DNA of 64,000 bases from Halobaculum marinum (GCF_029338555.1 NZ_CP119989.1:1612001-1676000); one strand, 5' to 3'. Numbered from the stretch's first letter, positions 8,575 to 18,089 are shown. Program-made: numbers and translations. Notes: a model not told the origin generated them from the letters alone.

Positions 8575-8719
8575 AGGGCACGGTCCGTGCGCCCGGTCGT
8601 AAGCGCGTCGGGTGGGGTGGCCGCGCGCCGTGGGTCGGGAGTCGAGCATCGCGTGCCGTGAGTCTACCGTGGGGTGGGGCATCGACCGCTTTTTGCCCGA
8701 CGCGCGCCCACGTCGGGGT

Positions 8720-8989
8720 ATGAGCATGACCGCCGCCGACGTCGAGGCCGCCATCGAGGCGGGTATCGAAGACTGCGAGGCGACCGTCACGACGCCGCGG
8801 GCGCCCGACCCAGACCACGAGGACGCCCACTTCGCCGCCGTCGTCGTCTCGCCGGCGTTCGAGGGGAAGTCGCTCGTCCAGCAGCACCAACTCGTGTACG
8901 ACGCCGTCGGCGACGCGATGACCCAGGAGGTCCACGCGCTCGAGATAAAGACGTACACGCCAGAGGAGTACGACGAGTACGCGGCGTAG
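8720..8989 (+). CDS. BolA-family protein
   Basis: An 89-residue BolA-like protein with the class II KH-like fold. It shows AIEDC-type N-terminal helix residues (IEAGIEDCEATVT), the HFAAVVVSPAFEGKSLVQQHQLVYDAVG core that contains the typical F-G-K-S-L-V-xxH pattern, and HALEIKTYTPEEY at the end. BolA proteins pair with monothiol glutaredoxins and take part in iron-sulfur and iron handling; the partner is not in this window. An internal ATG two codons downstream could also be used. Confidence 0.88.
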   Translation: MSMTAADVEAAIEAGIEDCEATVTTPRAPDPDHEDAHFAAVVVSPAFEGKSLVQQHQLVYDAVGDAMTQEVHALEIKTYTPEEYDEYAA

Positions 8990-9007
8990 GTCGCTGCCTA
9001 GCCCTCG

Positions 9008-9829
9008 TTACTCGGCTTCGACGCCGAGGATCTGAACTGCGTCGCCGACACGAAGAGATGCGCCGACGCTCGCCTCGGGGACGACGGTGTTCGTCATCAG
9101 CCGGAAGTAGTGGTCGAAGCGCCCGCCGCCGCTCCACGCGGGCATCGTCTCTTGCCGCTTCTCGACGAACCGAGTGCGGAACTCGGGGTACTCGGCGCCC
9201 GTGTCGGGGTCGCGAGCCGGCACAGCACACCGCTGGCAGGGGTTGACGCCGAGCAAGTCGGCGTCGCCGACGCGGAACCGGACGCGCTCGCCCGGGTCGG
9301 CGACGAGGCGGTCCTCGAAGAACGCCTCGTCGCTGGCGAGTTCGACGTTCGGGCGGAGTCGTCGGCGCACCGAGTCGACAGTGAGGTCCTCGTACCACGA
9401 CGCCACCTCCCGGAGCGTCCCGGTCGCGAGCACGGTCGGTCCGGCGAGTTCGGTGTCGTCGGGGTAGCCGCCCGCGCGGTCGCTGACGATGCGGACCTCG
9501 TAGCCGAGGAACTCGCCGACCCAGTCCGCGAGCGCCTCGCCCTCCTCGTCGAGGTGGAACGTGTTGGGAGCGGGCGCCTCGTCGTCGTGGGGAGCCGTGA
9601 GCGCGACGGTCCGGTCGTCGAGGTCGAAGTCGGCGCGGACGCGGTGAATCTGCCGCTCGTTCTTCCCGTTCACGTAGTCGCCGTCGGCGTCGAGCAGCGC
9701 GAGCTGGCGGTCGGGCGCGAGTCCGCCGCCGGGGGCGAGCGTGGCGGCGTCCACGTCGACGCCGTCGAGCGCCTTCACGGGGTACACGCGGACGCGGTCG
9801 AGCGTCGTCGCGAGCGCGTCGTCGGTCAT
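9008..9829 (-). CDS. MOSC domain-containing protein (YcbX/MOSC-N type)
   Basis: A 273-residue protein with an N-terminal MOSC_N beta-barrel (VRVYPVKALDGVDVD, then LAPDRQLALLDADGDYVNGK) and a C-terminal MOSC domain. The latter holds the conserved cysteine region VNPCQRCAVPARDPDTG, as in molybdenum-cofactor sulfurase C-terminal domains and mARC/YcbX enzymes, where Cys coordinates molybdenum. It probably reduces N-hydroxylated compounds or handles the sulfurated cofactor. No ferredoxin domain is fused. The ATG giving MTDDALATTLDRV is preferred over one 15 codons upstream, because conservation begins at RVRVYPVK. Confidence 0.85.
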   Translation of the reverse strand: MTDDALATTLDRVRVYPVKALDGVDVDAATLAPGGGLAPDRQLALLDADGDYVNGKNERQIHRVRADFDLDDRTVALTAPHDDEAPAPNTFHLDEEGEALADWVGEFLGYEVRIVSDRAGGYPDDTELAGPTVLATGTLREVASWYEDLTVDSVRRRLRPNVELASDEAFFEDRLVADPGERVRFRVGDADLLGVNPCQRCAVPARDPDTGAEYPEFRTRFVEKRQETMPAWSGGGRFDHYFRLMTNTVVPEASVGASLRVGDAVQILGVEAE

Positions 9830-9958
9830 GTCGGTGACCGGGGGCGGCGCGAACCTAAACCGGTCGGTCGACACCCGGTGCGACGGCGGCGCCGCTGGCG
9901 GCGTACGGTAGACGGCGCGAGAACGGGGACCGTCGGTCGCCGGGCGACCGGGGCGGGG

Positions 9959-10717
9959 TTACTCCTCGTCGGTGTCGTCTGCGTCGTCGGTCGGCTCGTC
10001 GGACACGAGGTCGAGTTCCTCGACCAACTCGGCAATCTCGTCGGCGGTGAACGCCGTGTAGCCGGACTCCGACACCGTCGCGAGCGACACGTCGTCGTGG
10101 GTGAGCTCCTCGTTCGCGTCGAACAGCGCGCGTAGCGCGAGGCCGATGCCGTCGTCGAGGGTCAGCTCCTCGCTCCACTCGTCTTCGAGCAGTTCCTGAA
10201 TCTGCTGACGGGAGCCGCCGATTGCGGTCGCCTTCCACTCGTGGGGCGTCCCCGAGGGGTCGGCGCCGAACAGGCGCGGCTGTCCGTTCTCGAACCCGCC
10301 GATGAGGAGCGCGGCGCCGTACGGCCGGGTGCCACCGCGCTGGGTGTTCTCCTGGATGTGGTCAGTGATGTACTTCGTCAGCGTCTCGACGCCGACCGGC
10401 TCGCGGTAGCGCAGGCGGTTGCCCTGCGCCATCCGGCGGGCGTAGTCGATGAGCTGGCGGGCGTCGGCGACGTGGCCGGCGCTGGCAGTGCCAACGTGGT
10501 CGTCGAGTTTGTGGAGCTTCTCGATGGACTCCGACTCCATGAGGCTGGAGGACGCCTGCGCCTGCGCCGCGAGCACGACGCCGTCTGTCGTGCGGACGCC
10601 GACGGAGGGCGCGCCGCGCGAGACGGCCTCGCGCGCGTACTCGACCTGGTAGATGCGGCCGTCCGGCGAGAACAGCGAGGTCCCGCGGTCGTACGCCTGC
10701 TGGTCGTTCCCCCTCAT
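9959..10717 (-). CDS. psmC: Proteasome alpha subunit (PsmA2/PsmC type)
   Basis: A 252-residue alpha subunit of the 20S proteasome, forming the outer gating rings. The alpha signature YDRGTSLFSPDGRIYQVEYA is at the N-terminus, and the body has the usual RPYGAALLIGG strand. Its neighbour is a DUF1508 protein, as at the Haloferax locus for the second alpha subunit (there called PsmC or alpha2), so I read this as the alternative rather than the major alpha gene. The C-terminal tail is strongly acidic (about 12 Asp/Glu residues in the last 20). A dyad 79 bases upstream resembles the one at the proteasome beta gene in this window. Confidence 0.9.
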   Translation of the reverse strand: MRGNDQQAYDRGTSLFSPDGRIYQVEYAREAVSRGAPSVGVRTTDGVVLAAQAQASSSLMESESIEKLHKLDDHVGTASAGHVADARQLIDYARRMAQGNRLRYREPVGVETLTKYITDHIQENTQRGGTRPYGAALLIGGFENGQPRLFGADPSGTPHEWKATAIGGSRQQIQELLEDEWSEELTLDDGIGLALRALFDANEELTHDDVSLATVSESGYTAFTADEIAELVEELDLVSDEPTDDADDTDEE

Positions 10718-10783
10718 CGGTCACCACCGACGTGAATCGTCGTCGCGAGTGCGGTCATCGCTCCACGGTATGGGGCCACGTCG

Positions 10784-10792
10784 GAAAAAGCC
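10784..10792 (-). promoter_or_regulatory. TATA-like element of the proteasome alpha gene
   Basis: The minus strand reads GGCTTTTTC directly downstream of the CTAAA-N6-TTTAG dyad. Transcription would begin near 10760, leaving a leader of about 44 bases. It is a weak match and is placed mainly by analogy with the proteasome beta promoter. Confidence 0.35.
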
Positions 10793-10795
10793 TCC

Positions 10796-10811
10796 CTAAA
10801 CGGAGCTTTAG
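10796..10811. promoter_or_regulatory. Dyad CTAAA-N6-TTTAG upstream of proteasome alpha, candidate operator
   Basis: CTAAACGGAGCTTTAG is an inverted repeat with 5-bp arms and a 6-bp spacer. It lies just upstream of the TATA-like element, where an activator or repressor could touch the TBP/TFB site. The same arms and spacing occur at 27101-27116 before the proteasome beta gene. The arms are AT-rich in a GC-rich genome, which makes a chance pair less likely. Confidence 0.45.
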
Positions 10812-10865
10812 CGAGCGCGGAGAACCGGCCGAGGGGACGCCCCCGCCGGCGCCGCGCCGGCCCCG

Positions 10866-11057
10866 CTACTCCTCGACGTCGACGACGGGGGCCTCGCGCG
10901 CGTTCGTCTTCACGCTCTCGATGCCCTCCTCGGCCTTCTGTTTGCTCGCGTACCCCTCGCCCGAGTCGGCGATGATGTTCCCGTTTCGGTGGACGAGTCG
11001 CCAGCGCCACTCGTCGGCGTGGTCGCGGTACACCTCGAACGTCGCTTTGCTCGACAT
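10866..11057 (-). CDS. DUF1508/YegP-like small protein (HVO_2922 type)
   Basis: A 63-residue single-domain protein with the DUF1508 pattern FEVYRDHADEWRWRLVHRNGNIIADSGEGYASKQ, a compact alpha/beta fold known from bacterial YegP. The family forms dimers and has no assigned reaction. It lies directly upstream of the alternative proteasome alpha gene with the same orientation, an arrangement also known in Haloferax, but a 148-bp spacer with its own dyad separates them. The tail VVDVEE ends the protein. Confidence 0.85.
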   Translation of the reverse strand: MSSKATFEVYRDHADEWRWRLVHRNGNIIADSGEGYASKQKAEEGIESVKTNAREAPVVDVEE

Positions 11058-11080
11058 ACCGTCTCTACTCGCGCCGGGCG

Positions 11081-11476
11081 CTAATCGCTACCGGCTGTCG
11101 GCTCCGACTCGTCGGCGTCCCACGAGTCGAGCGGCTCGCCGCCGAGGACGAAGTCCGCGCCAGGGTGTTCGGTGAACACGACGTACACCGTCTGCTCGGG
11201 GATGCCGAACCGCTCGCCCAGGGCCGCGGTGAACCGCCGGGCCAACTCGTGCCGCTGGTCGACGGTGCGTCCGGCCCGAACGTCCGCGTTCACGAACGCG
11301 ACCGGTTCCCCGTCGCCGGCGCGACCGATCCGCGGGTCGGTCTGGGCGACGACGACGCCGACGTGGTCGGTCCCGGTGTCCATCACCTCCCCGTACGTCT
11401 CGGCGACCCACGGCGCGAACGCGTCGCGGTCGGCGGCGTCGACCGGAACCGACAGGTCGAATCGGATATGTGGCAC
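11081..11476 (-). CDS. Tautomerase/MIF-superfamily protein
   Basis: A 131-residue protein beginning MPHIRFDLSV, so that removal of Met exposes the N-terminal proline that serves as catalytic base in the tautomerase/MIF superfamily. The later VGVVVAQTDPRIG and FVNADVRAGRTVDQRHELARRFTAALGERFGIPEQTVYVVFTE segments match the second beta-alpha-beta unit of the fold. It probably acts on an enol/keto substrate, as phenylpyruvate or 4-oxalocrotonate tautomerases do. The last 25 residues are acidic and probably disordered. It lies 24 bp upstream of the DUF1508 gene in the same orientation and may be co-transcribed with it. Confidence 0.8.
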   Translation of the reverse strand: MPHIRFDLSVPVDAADRDAFAPWVAETYGEVMDTGTDHVGVVVAQTDPRIGRAGDGEPVAFVNADVRAGRTVDQRHELARRFTAALGERFGIPEQTVYVVFTEHPGADFVLGGEPLDSWDADESEPTAGSD

Positions 11477-11513
11477 GTGGTGACGCAGAACGCGCCACGA
11501 GATAAGTTCCGGG

Positions 11514-12503
11514 TCACGTCGACCGCCGAGCGACGACCGTCCCGTCCGAATCGCGCAGCGTCACCGTCTCGCCGTCGTTGTTGAGTGTGGGTCGACTCCG
11601 CCCCCAGTACAGGTCCGTGTCGGTGTCGTCGCCGCCGCCGACGTGGAGCGTGAGCGTCGCGTCGGCGGCGAGCACCGTTCCCTCGGGGAACTCGTAGGCG
11701 AACCCGGCGGCGTCGGTCAGCGTCCACCCCGATAGGTCGACCGCGGCGTCCCCGCGGTTGTGGAGCGTGACCGTCTCGCCGTTCAGGTTCTCGCCGTCGT
11801 CTCCGGCGGCGTCCGCCGTGATGTCGGCGATTACTACGCCCGACCCGTCGGGGGTGGCCGTGGCGCTTGCTTCCTGAGTCGTCTCGCCGTCCCCCGGGGG
11901 AGCGGCGGTGCCGTCGCGGCACGACCACAGGCCGCGGTCGGCGGCCATCGCGCGTTCTTCCGCCGCGTAGAACGAGTCCCCGCGCTCGAACGACGAGTCG
12001 TACACGCGAGCCAAGCCACGGTCGACGAGCGCGTAGTTGACCGACCCGCCGTCGTGGTGGACGTACACGAGTAGGCGGTCGAAGTACCCCCGACGCGGTT
12101 CGTTCGCGTCGAACGCGATTACGACTTCTTCGCCGAGCAGGCGGTTCTCGACGTAGGTGCTGGCGCGCGCGCCGTACTCGTCGAGACACGCACGCCCCGT
12201 CTCGGTGTCGGGGACGCCCTCGAACTCCCCAGGCGTGTTCTCGCCGTACACCTCGGGGGTGTCGACGCCGAGGAGGCGGGCGGTGTCGGTCGTCCCGTTC
12301 GCGTACTCGATGCGGACGGTGTCGCCGTCGACCACCTCGACGACGGTCACGCGGACGCCGTCCTCGGGGACCGACGCCGTCTGGGGGGCACCCCCGGATC
12401 CGGGTGGGGCGGTCGGGGAGGTGTCGCCGACGGGTCCCGCGAGACAGCCCGCGAGGACGACGAGGAGACAGGAGGCGAGGACGAGTCGGCCGTGGCGGCC
12501 CAT
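11514..12503 (-). CDS. Secreted thermonuclease-like lipoprotein with lamin-tail domain
   Basis: A 329-residue exported protein. The N-terminus has a signal peptide with lipobox LAGC (Cys20), so it should be lipid-anchored outside the cell. Residues about 50-195 are a staphylococcal-nuclease (SNase) domain: [25 protein letters not shown], and [14 protein letters not shown], supplying Asp, Arg and Glu-type active-site residues. Residues about 222-325 form a lamin-tail domain ([34 protein letters not shown], a beta sandwich). The combination suggests extracellular DNA degradation held near the cell envelope. It is divergent from the chemotaxis transducer. Confidence 0.87.
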   Translation of the reverse strand: MGRHGRLVLASCLLVVLAGCLAGPVGDTSPTAPPGSGGAPQTASVPEDGVRVTVVEVVDGDTVRIEYANGTTDTARLLGVDTPEVYGENTPGEFEGVPDTETGRACLDEYGARASTYVENRLLGEEVVIAFDANEPRRGYFDRLLVYVHHDGGSVNYALVDRGLARVYDSSFERGDSFYAAEERAMAADRGLWSCRDGTAAPPGDGETTQEASATATPDGSGVVIADITADAAGDDGENLNGETVTLHNRGDAAVDLSGWTLTDAAGFAYEFPEGTVLAADATLTLHVGGGDDTDTDLYWGRSRPTLNNDGETVTLRDSDGTVVARRST

Positions 12504-12710
12504 ACCGCGACATCACGACCCAATCCGAAAGCCGTTCGGGAGCCGGCGGGCCGCTGGTGGCCACGACTGTTGCGACGCGTGCGACCGTCGAGCGACGGCC
12601 AGTCCGATCCGGGCGACTCAGGCGCGCTCGTGGGGACGTTGACACGTCCTGGTATCAGATCTGAGCATCGAGCACGTAGGGTTATCTGTGGCACTCAAAA
12701 CCAGCTACAC

Positions 12711-15164
12711 ATGACTGCCGACGCCGACGCCCGAGACGACGGGTCGGGCGGAGTCGACGACGGGCCCAGTGGTTGGACCGCGAGACTCGTTCCCGACGCG
12801 CTTCGAGCGACCTACCTGCGGAAGTTTGCGGTGTTGACACTGGCGACGTTAGTCGTCGTCGCCGGTGCGGGCGTGGTCTTACAAGGAGAGGTCGCGGCCG
12901 AACTGCGCGCACAGAAGCACGCCGAGTTGCAGACGAACGCCCAACTGGAGGCGAGCGATATCTCCGGGTGGTTGGCGTCCCAGCGTCAGACGACCCGCCT
13001 CCTCGCTGACGCGACGGCCCCGTACGTCGGGAGCGACGACATCGAATCGTACCTCGGGGGACAGATACTGACGCTCCCGGACACGACGCGAGCCATCCAC
13101 TACGCCAACGCGAACACTGGTGAGGTGATCGAGAGCACCAGTCCGAGTCGCGTCGGCACCACCTACAGCCACACCGCTCTCGTGTTCAACACGGACGACG
13201 ACGTGGTGATGGGTGTGCCGTACGAGCGCGACGGCGAGCAGTTGATCGGCTTCGCCAGCCTCGTGCCGGGCACTGAGCGGGCCGTGATCGTGACCGTCGA
13301 CGCCGCGTCGGTCGCCGAGGGGTTCCACTCCTCCGTCGAGGGCGGCGAGACGCAGGTGGTGGAGGTCGACAGCGGCACCGTCGTCTTCTCGTCGGTCGCC
13401 GACCAGGTGTTCACGCAGTACGACGGCAACCAGACCATGGTGGCCAGTTGGGAGACGGAGAACGGCACCCACGAGACGAACGCGACCGTCCTCGGCTACG
13501 CGCCGGTTGAGGGCACCGACTGGGTCGTCGTCGAGTCGGCGCCGCAGGCGAACGCCTACGCGCTCGCCCAGACCGTCCAGACGCAGTTCCTGATCCTCGT
13601 CGGGCTCGCGCTCGCCGGGTTCGTCGTCATCGGCGGGACCATCGGCCGGTCGACCGGGCGGACACTCCGCTCGCTCGCGCAGCAGGCTGACGCGCTCGCC
13701 GCCGGGCGCCTCGACGGCGAGGCCGACGCGGGAGACACCGACCGGATCGACGAGGTCGGGCGGATGCAACAGAACTTCGCCGCCGTCTCCGACTACGTCC
13801 GCGACGCCGCCGACCAGGCCGACGCCGTCGCATCCCGGGAGTTCGACGCGCCCGCGATGGAGCGTGACGTGCCGGGGCGCCTCGGCGAGTCGCTCGCGTC
13901 GATGGCGACGGACCTGGAGTCGCTGCTCGCGGAGATGGCCGCGACCAACGAGGCGCTGCGCTCGGCCGCCGAGTCGTACGGCGACGGGATGGACCGCGCC
14001 GCCGACGGCGACCTCTCCGTCCGGTTGGACGACGACGTGGACAACGAGGCGATGGCGCGGGTCGCCCGCCGGTTCAACGAGATGCTGGCGGAGTTGGCAG
14101 CGACGATCGGGCAGGTCGAGTCGGTCGCCGGATCTGTCGCTCGCGCAAGCGAGGAGGCGGACGTCGGCGTCTCTCGGGCGGAGCGCGCCGCCAGCGAGGT
14201 GGCCGACTCCGTCGCGGAGATCTCCGTCGGCGCCGGCGAGCAGTCGTCGCACATCGACCGACTCACCGGCGAGATGGGGAACCTCTCGGCGGCGGTCGAG
14301 GAGGTCGCGAGCACCGCCGACGACGTGGCCCAGCGGTCCGCCGCGGCCGCCGAGCGCGGGGAGCACGGCGCCGATCTCGCCAGCGCCGCAGTCGAGGAGA
14401 TGGACGCCATCGAGTCGACGACCGCCCAGACGGCCGACGCCGTCCGTGACCTCGACGACGACGTGGGCGAGATCGGCGAGATCGTCGACCTGATCGACGG
14501 GATCGCAGAGCAGACCAACACGCTCGCGCTGAACGCGAGTATCGAGGCGGCCCGCGCGGGTGCCGAGGGCGAGGGCTTCGCCGTGGTCGCCGAGGAGGTG
14601 AAGAGCCTCGCAACCGAGACGCGCGAGGCGACGACCCGCATCGCCGCGCTGGTGGAGGAGGTGCAGGCGTCGACGGCGGGGGCGGTGTCGGACATCGAGG
14701 AGACGAGCGAGCGCGTCGAGGAGGGCGCCACGACAATCGAGGCCGGTCTCGACGCGCTCGGCGACGTCGTCGAGGCGGTCGAGCGGTCCAACGAGGGCGT
14801 GCAGACCATCTCCACGGCGGCGGACGAGCAGGCGGCCACCGCCGAGGAAGTCGTCGCGATGGCCGACGAGGTGGCGACGGTGAGCGAGGAGACCGCCGCC
14901 GAGGCGCAGTCGGTGTCGACCGCCGCCGACGACCAGGCGGCGTCGCTGGATCAGGTGTCGAGCGAACTCGACCGGCTGTCGACGCGGGCGGCGGAGTTGG
15001 ACCGCCTCACCGACGAGTTCACCACCGCAGTCGACGCGGAGGAAGCCGCGACCGGCTCGACCGGTTCGGTCGACTCGGTCGACTCGGTCGACGCGAGCGC
15101 GACAGCCGATGGGAACGATTCGGGAGCACAGACGGCACAGACCGACGGCGGCGACCCGCGCTGA
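12711..15164 (+). CDS. Methyl-accepting chemotaxis transducer (Htr), membrane type
   Basis: An 817-residue transducer. Residues 39-57 are the first membrane helix and 293-311 the second. The segment between is an extracellular dCache-like sensor domain ([14 protein letters not shown] at its start). HAMP follows from about 313 (a second HAMP-like stretch near 430-480), then the long coiled-coil signalling domain. The conserved CheA/CheW-contact tip [35 protein letters not shown] lies at about 600-635, with Glu/Ala-rich methylation helices on each side. The tail is disordered and contains three copies of a 9-bp repeat coding SVD (15066-15092). The ligand is unknown. An upstream in-frame start was rejected as it crosses the shared promoter. 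Confidence 0.92.
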   Translation: MTADADARDDGSGGVDDGPSGWTARLVPDALRATYLRKFAVLTLATLVVVAGAGVVLQGEVAAELRAQKHAELQTNAQLEASDISGWLASQRQTTRLLADATAPYVGSDDIESYLGGQILTLPDTTRAIHYANANTGEVIESTSPSRVGTTYSHTALVFNTDDDVVMGVPYERDGEQLIGFASLVPGTERAVIVTVDAASVAEGFHSSVEGGETQVVEVDSGTVVFSSVADQVFTQYDGNQTMVASWETENGTHETNATVLGYAPVEGTDWVVVESAPQANAYALAQTVQTQFLILVGLALAGFVVIGGTIGRSTGRTLRSLAQQADALAAGRLDGEADAGDTDRIDEVGRMQQNFAAVSDYVRDAADQADAVASREFDAPAMERDVPGRLGESLASMATDLESLLAEMAATNEALRSAAESYGDGMDRAADGDLSVRLDDDVDNEAMARVARRFNEMLAELAATIGQVESVAGSVARASEEADVGVSRAERAASEVADSVAEISVGAGEQSSHIDRLTGEMGNLSAAVEEVASTADDVAQRSAAAAERGEHGADLASAAVEEMDAIESTTAQTADAVRDLDDDVGEIGEIVDLIDGIAEQTNTLALNASIEAARAGAEGEGFAVVAEEVKSLATETREATTRIAALVEEVQASTAGAVSDIEETSERVEEGATTIEAGLDALGDVVEAVERSNEGVQTISTAADEQAATAEEVVAMADEVATVSEETAAEAQSVSTAADDQAASLDQVSSELDRLSTRAAELDRLTDEFTTAVDAEEAATGSTGSVDSVDSVDASATADGNDSGAQTAQTDGGDPR

Positions 15165-15185
15165 CCGGCGGTCGCCCCGCCGAGG

Positions 15186-15731
15186 TCAGCGGGTCCGCTC
15201 GTAGGTGACGAAGTCGAACTCCGCGTGGGACTCGCGGGCGCGTTCGCGCCAGGCGGCGGCGTCGAACTCCGGAAAACTGGTGTCCCCGTCGTACGACTCG
15301 TGGATCTCTGTCAGCACCAGTCGGTCGGCCAGTGGGAGGAACTGCTCGTAGACGGCGCCACCGCCGGCGACGTACACCGTGTCGACGCCGCGCTCGGCAG
15401 CCGCGTCTCTCGCCGCGCGGAGCGCCGCCTCGACGGAGTCGGCGACGACGACGTCCTCGGGCAGATCCGGCTCCGACCGCGAGAGGACGATGTTCGCGCG
15501 GCCAGGGAGCGGGCCGCCGATATCGGCCGCGATGGACTCGTACGTCTTCCGGCCCATGATCACCGGGTGGCCCGTCGTCGTCTCCTTGAAGTGCCGCAGG
15601 TCGGCGGGGAAGTGCCACGGCATCCCGCCGTCGGCGCCGATGACGCCGTTCGCAGCGACCGCGGCGACGAGCGCGACACGAATCTCGTCGCTCGCCCCCG
15701 GCGCCGCGGCGGCGTCGCTGTCCTCGCCCAT
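15186..15731 (-). CDS. folA: Dihydrofolate reductase
   Basis: A 181-residue enzyme reducing dihydrofolate to tetrahydrofolate with NADPH. Visible motifs are VAAVAANGVIGADGGMPWHFPADLRHF (the substrate-side Trp and the acidic residue in the first helix), the GRKTYES cofactor site and VYVAGGGAVYEQFL, the Gly-Gly turn. The ATG overlaps the thyA stop as TGATG, so the gene is translated behind thyA. A GTG one codon upstream would also be possible. Pairing with thyA makes sense because thymidylate synthase generates the dihydrofolate that this enzyme recycles. Confidence 0.95.
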   Translation of the reverse strand: MGEDSDAAAAPGASDEIRVALVAAVAANGVIGADGGMPWHFPADLRHFKETTTGHPVIMGRKTYESIAADIGGPLPGRANIVLSRSEPDLPEDVVVADSVEAALRAARDAAAERGVDTVYVAGGGAVYEQFLPLADRLVLTEIHESYDGDTSFPEFDAAAWRERARESHAEFDFVTYERTR

Positions 15732-16738
15732 CACTCCGCGACCGCGAACTCGATCCCCGGGGCGGGGTCGTAGTCGAGCAGTTCGATGTCCTCGAACGTC
15801 AACTCGTCCAAGGGTTTGTCCGCGACGCGGAGTTCGGGTCGCTCGCGCGGGTCGCGCCCGAGTTGGCGGAGCAACCCGGGGACGTGGTCCTTGCGCTCGT
15901 CGCCGTCGGCCTCCGCGGGCGCGCTCTCCTCGACCCAGTCAGCGAGTCGCTCGTAGTCCTCGCGCGACTCGGCGTCCGCGAGCCCGTCGGCGAGCATCGA
16001 GCGGGTGTCGGCGTCGCCGTACCAGTCGCCGCGCTCGCCGGTGCCGCAGTACACGTGCGCGTCGACGACGCTGTGGGCGAACGTCCCCGGCTCGAAGCCG
16101 GTGCGCTGGGCGACCGCCGTGAGGAGGATGGAGTAGGCCGCGATGTTGAACGGGATGCCGAGTGCGAGGTCGCCCGAGCGCTGCGTGAGGTGGAGGTTGA
16201 GGCGGTCGCCCTGCACGTTGAACACGAACGTGTAGTGGCACGGCGGGAGCGTCGAGACGGTGGCGTTGGCGGGGTGCCACGCGTTCACGACGATACGCCG
16301 GGAGTTCGGATTCTCGCGCAGGGTGTCGAGGACGTACGCGATCTGATCGAACGTGCGTTCGTCGTCGTTCAGCCAACGGTGGCTGTTGTCGGGCCAGGTC
16401 TCTCCCTCCAGGCCCTCCTCGGGGACGGGGTAGCGCCGCCAGAAGCGGCCGTAGGCGGTGTCGAGGCGGCCCTCATCGTCGGCCCACGCGTCCCAGATGC
16501 CGGTCTGCTCGCGCAGGTCGCGGATGTGCTCCTCGCCCGAGAGGTACCACAGCAACTCGTAGATGAGCGAGTTCCAGCGGAACCCCGAGAGGTCCTTCGT
16601 GGTGAGGAGCGGGAAGCCGTCCGCGAGGTCGGCCTCGTAGTGCGCGGAGAACGCCGACAGCGTGTCGACGCCGGTCCGGTTCGGCTTGTACGTGCCGTCC
16701 CGGATCACGTCCTCCACGGTGGAGAGGTACTGCTGCAT
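15731..16738 (-). CDS. thyA: Thymidylate synthase (ThyA)
   Basis: A 335-residue enzyme making dTMP from dUMP with methylene-tetrahydrofolate. The catalytic cysteine is in LPPCHYTFVF, the folate-dUMP region is LTQRSGDLALGIPFNIAAYS, and the start region RTGVDTLSAF is typical. It is longer than the usual 260-290 residues: about 50 residues (CGTGERGDWYG to DERKDHVPG) are inserted between DAHVY and LLRQLGRDP, where most ThyA proteins have a short loop. The insert is acidic and probably surface exposed. The start MQQYLSTVEDVI is where homology begins. First gene of a thyA-folA operon. Confidence 0.94.
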   Translation of the reverse strand: MQQYLSTVEDVIRDGTYKPNRTGVDTLSAFSAHYEADLADGFPLLTTKDLSGFRWNSLIYELLWYLSGEEHIRDLREQTGIWDAWADDEGRLDTAYGRFWRRYPVPEEGLEGETWPDNSHRWLNDDERTFDQIAYVLDTLRENPNSRRIVVNAWHPANATVSTLPPCHYTFVFNVQGDRLNLHLTQRSGDLALGIPFNIAAYSILLTAVAQRTGFEPGTFAHSVVDAHVYCGTGERGDWYGDADTRSMLADGLADAESREDYERLADWVEESAPAEADGDERKDHVPGLLRQLGRDPRERPELRVADKPLDELTFEDIELLDYDPAPGIEFAVAE

Positions 16739-16820
16739 GGTCGCGTCGTTCGGCCCGGGGGTGAAAACCGTATTGGGAACTGGTCGTCCGCGACCGCAGG
16801 GTCGCCGTCGCGGACCGGGG

Positions 16821-17354
16821 TCACAAGTCGCAGTCGAAGCACCAGAACGCCTCACACAGCCGCTCGTGGCGCTCCTCGTCGACCCCGGGGACGGCGGCGA
16901 GCTCCGCCATGTCGCAGTACGGTCGGTTGCGCTGGATACGCGCGAACAGCTCCTCGTCGAACCCCCGAAGCGCAGTCACGCGGGTTGGCGGCACGACGTT
17001 GATCTCGGTCCACAACTCCTCCCACGCCGGGTCTCCCGCGAACACCTCGTCGGCGCGCAGCGCTCGCTCGTGGGCCTCCTCGACGCCGCACCCGGCGGCG
17101 CGAAAGCGGATCTCGTTCAGTTCGTGGTGGAGGATGTACCGCTCGTACGGCCGGAGGTACTCGGTGATCCACACCTCGTTCGGAGGGACGCCCTCGCGTC
17201 GAGCGGCGGGCGGTGCGATCTGCTCGCCGTCGTACTCGACGTTGTAGAAGGCGTTGTACCGGGCCATTCGCTCGTGCGGCTTGTACACGATGTCCCAGCC
17301 GCGGGCTTCCATCTCCTCGCGGGGGTCGATCGCGTCCGGGTCGTACTCCGCCAT
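16821..17354 (-). CDS. Conserved haloarchaeal protein with C-terminal helix-hairpin-helix-like end
   Basis: A 177-residue protein I cannot assign. The middle holds a His-rich segment YILHHELNEIRFRAAGCGVEEAHERAL, which could bind metal. The C-terminal third, LRGFDEELFARIQRNRPYCDMAELAAVPGVDEERHERLCEAF, has two repeats of the hairpin-type pattern seen in helix-hairpin-helix DNA-binding units, and ends with CFDCDL, a possible metal-binding Cys pair. No membrane segment is present. It stands alone, upstream of thyA in the same direction with an 82-bp gap and divergent from the metallo-hydrolase that follows. Confidence 0.6.
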   Translation of the reverse strand: MAEYDPDAIDPREEMEARGWDIVYKPHERMARYNAFYNVEYDGEQIAPPAARREGVPPNEVWITEYLRPYERYILHHELNEIRFRAAGCGVEEAHERALRADEVFAGDPAWEELWTEINVVPPTRVTALRGFDEELFARIQRNRPYCDMAELAAVPGVDEERHERLCEAFWCFDCDL

Positions 17355-17461
17355 ACGCGGCTGTTGGGGCGGGCGATTGCTATCGGTTTCGCCGCGCCGG
17401 ACCCACCAACCCCCACGCCGCGACGGGAACCCCCAAGACCCGTCGTCGCCAACGTCTGACC

Positions 17462-18085
17462 ATGATCCACAACCTCGCCGCGGGCGTGCAGGCGTTCACG
17501 AGCAACGCGTTCCTCGTCTCCGGCCCCGCGAGCGCCGACAGCCCCGCCGCGAGCGACGACGGCGACCACGGCCGTCGCGTCCTCGTCGACACTGGGTCGA
17601 ACTTCGACATTCTGCCGCTCGTCCGGGAGCGCGTCGACGACCTCGACGCCGTCGTCCTCACCCACACGCACCACGACCACGTCGGCAACGTCGAGGCCGT
17701 CTGCGACGCGTTCGGCGTGGAGACGTGGGGGTTCGACACGAGTCAGCCGAACGTCGACAACGCCATCGCCGACGAGGCGACCGTCGAGATGGGGCTCGGG
17801 AGCTACGAAGCACTCCACACGCCCGGGCACAAGGACGACCACCTCTGTCTGTACGACGAGGACGCGAGCGTCCTGTTCGCCGGCGACTTGATCTTCCAGA
17901 ACGGCGGCTTCGGGCGGACGGATCTGGAGGAAGGCGACCGCGCGGCGCTGATCCGGAGCATCGACCGCGTCCGCGAGCGCGTCGGCGGCTCCCTGGCCGA
18001 GATGCACGTCGGGCACGGGCCCAGCGTGCTCGACGCGCCGTTCGACCACGTCGAGTTGGCGGCGCAGGCGGCGCGGATGGGGTAG
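17462..18085 (+). CDS. Metallo-beta-lactamase-fold hydrolase (glyoxalase II-like)
   Basis: A 207-residue metallo-hydrolase. The metal signature is THTHHDHVGNV; further ligands are in LHTPGHKDDHL (His), LFAGDLIFQNGGFGRTDL (Asp) and HVGHGPSVLD (His). The overall pattern is that of compact glyoxalase II-like hydrolases acting on thioesters or lactones. A 15-residue disordered loop after LVSGPAS is typical of halophile insertion. It is convergent with the DUF5827 gene only 4 bases away. The substrate is unknown. Confidence 0.85.
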   Translation: MIHNLAAGVQAFTSNAFLVSGPASADSPAASDDGDHGRRVLVDTGSNFDILPLVRERVDDLDAVVLTHTHHDHVGNVEAVCDAFGVETWGFDTSQPNVDNAIADEATVEMGLGSYEALHTPGHKDDHLCLYDEDASVLFAGDLIFQNGGFGRTDLEEGDRAALIRSIDRVRERVGGSLAEMHVGHGPSVLDAPFDHVELAAQAARMG

Positions 18086-18089
18086 GCGG

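Noticed and set aside
12879-14366. Long minus-strand frame opposite the chemotaxis transducer
   Set aside because: It lies antisense to a gene with clear transducer domains, and is rich in Arg, Gly and Val without any motif.
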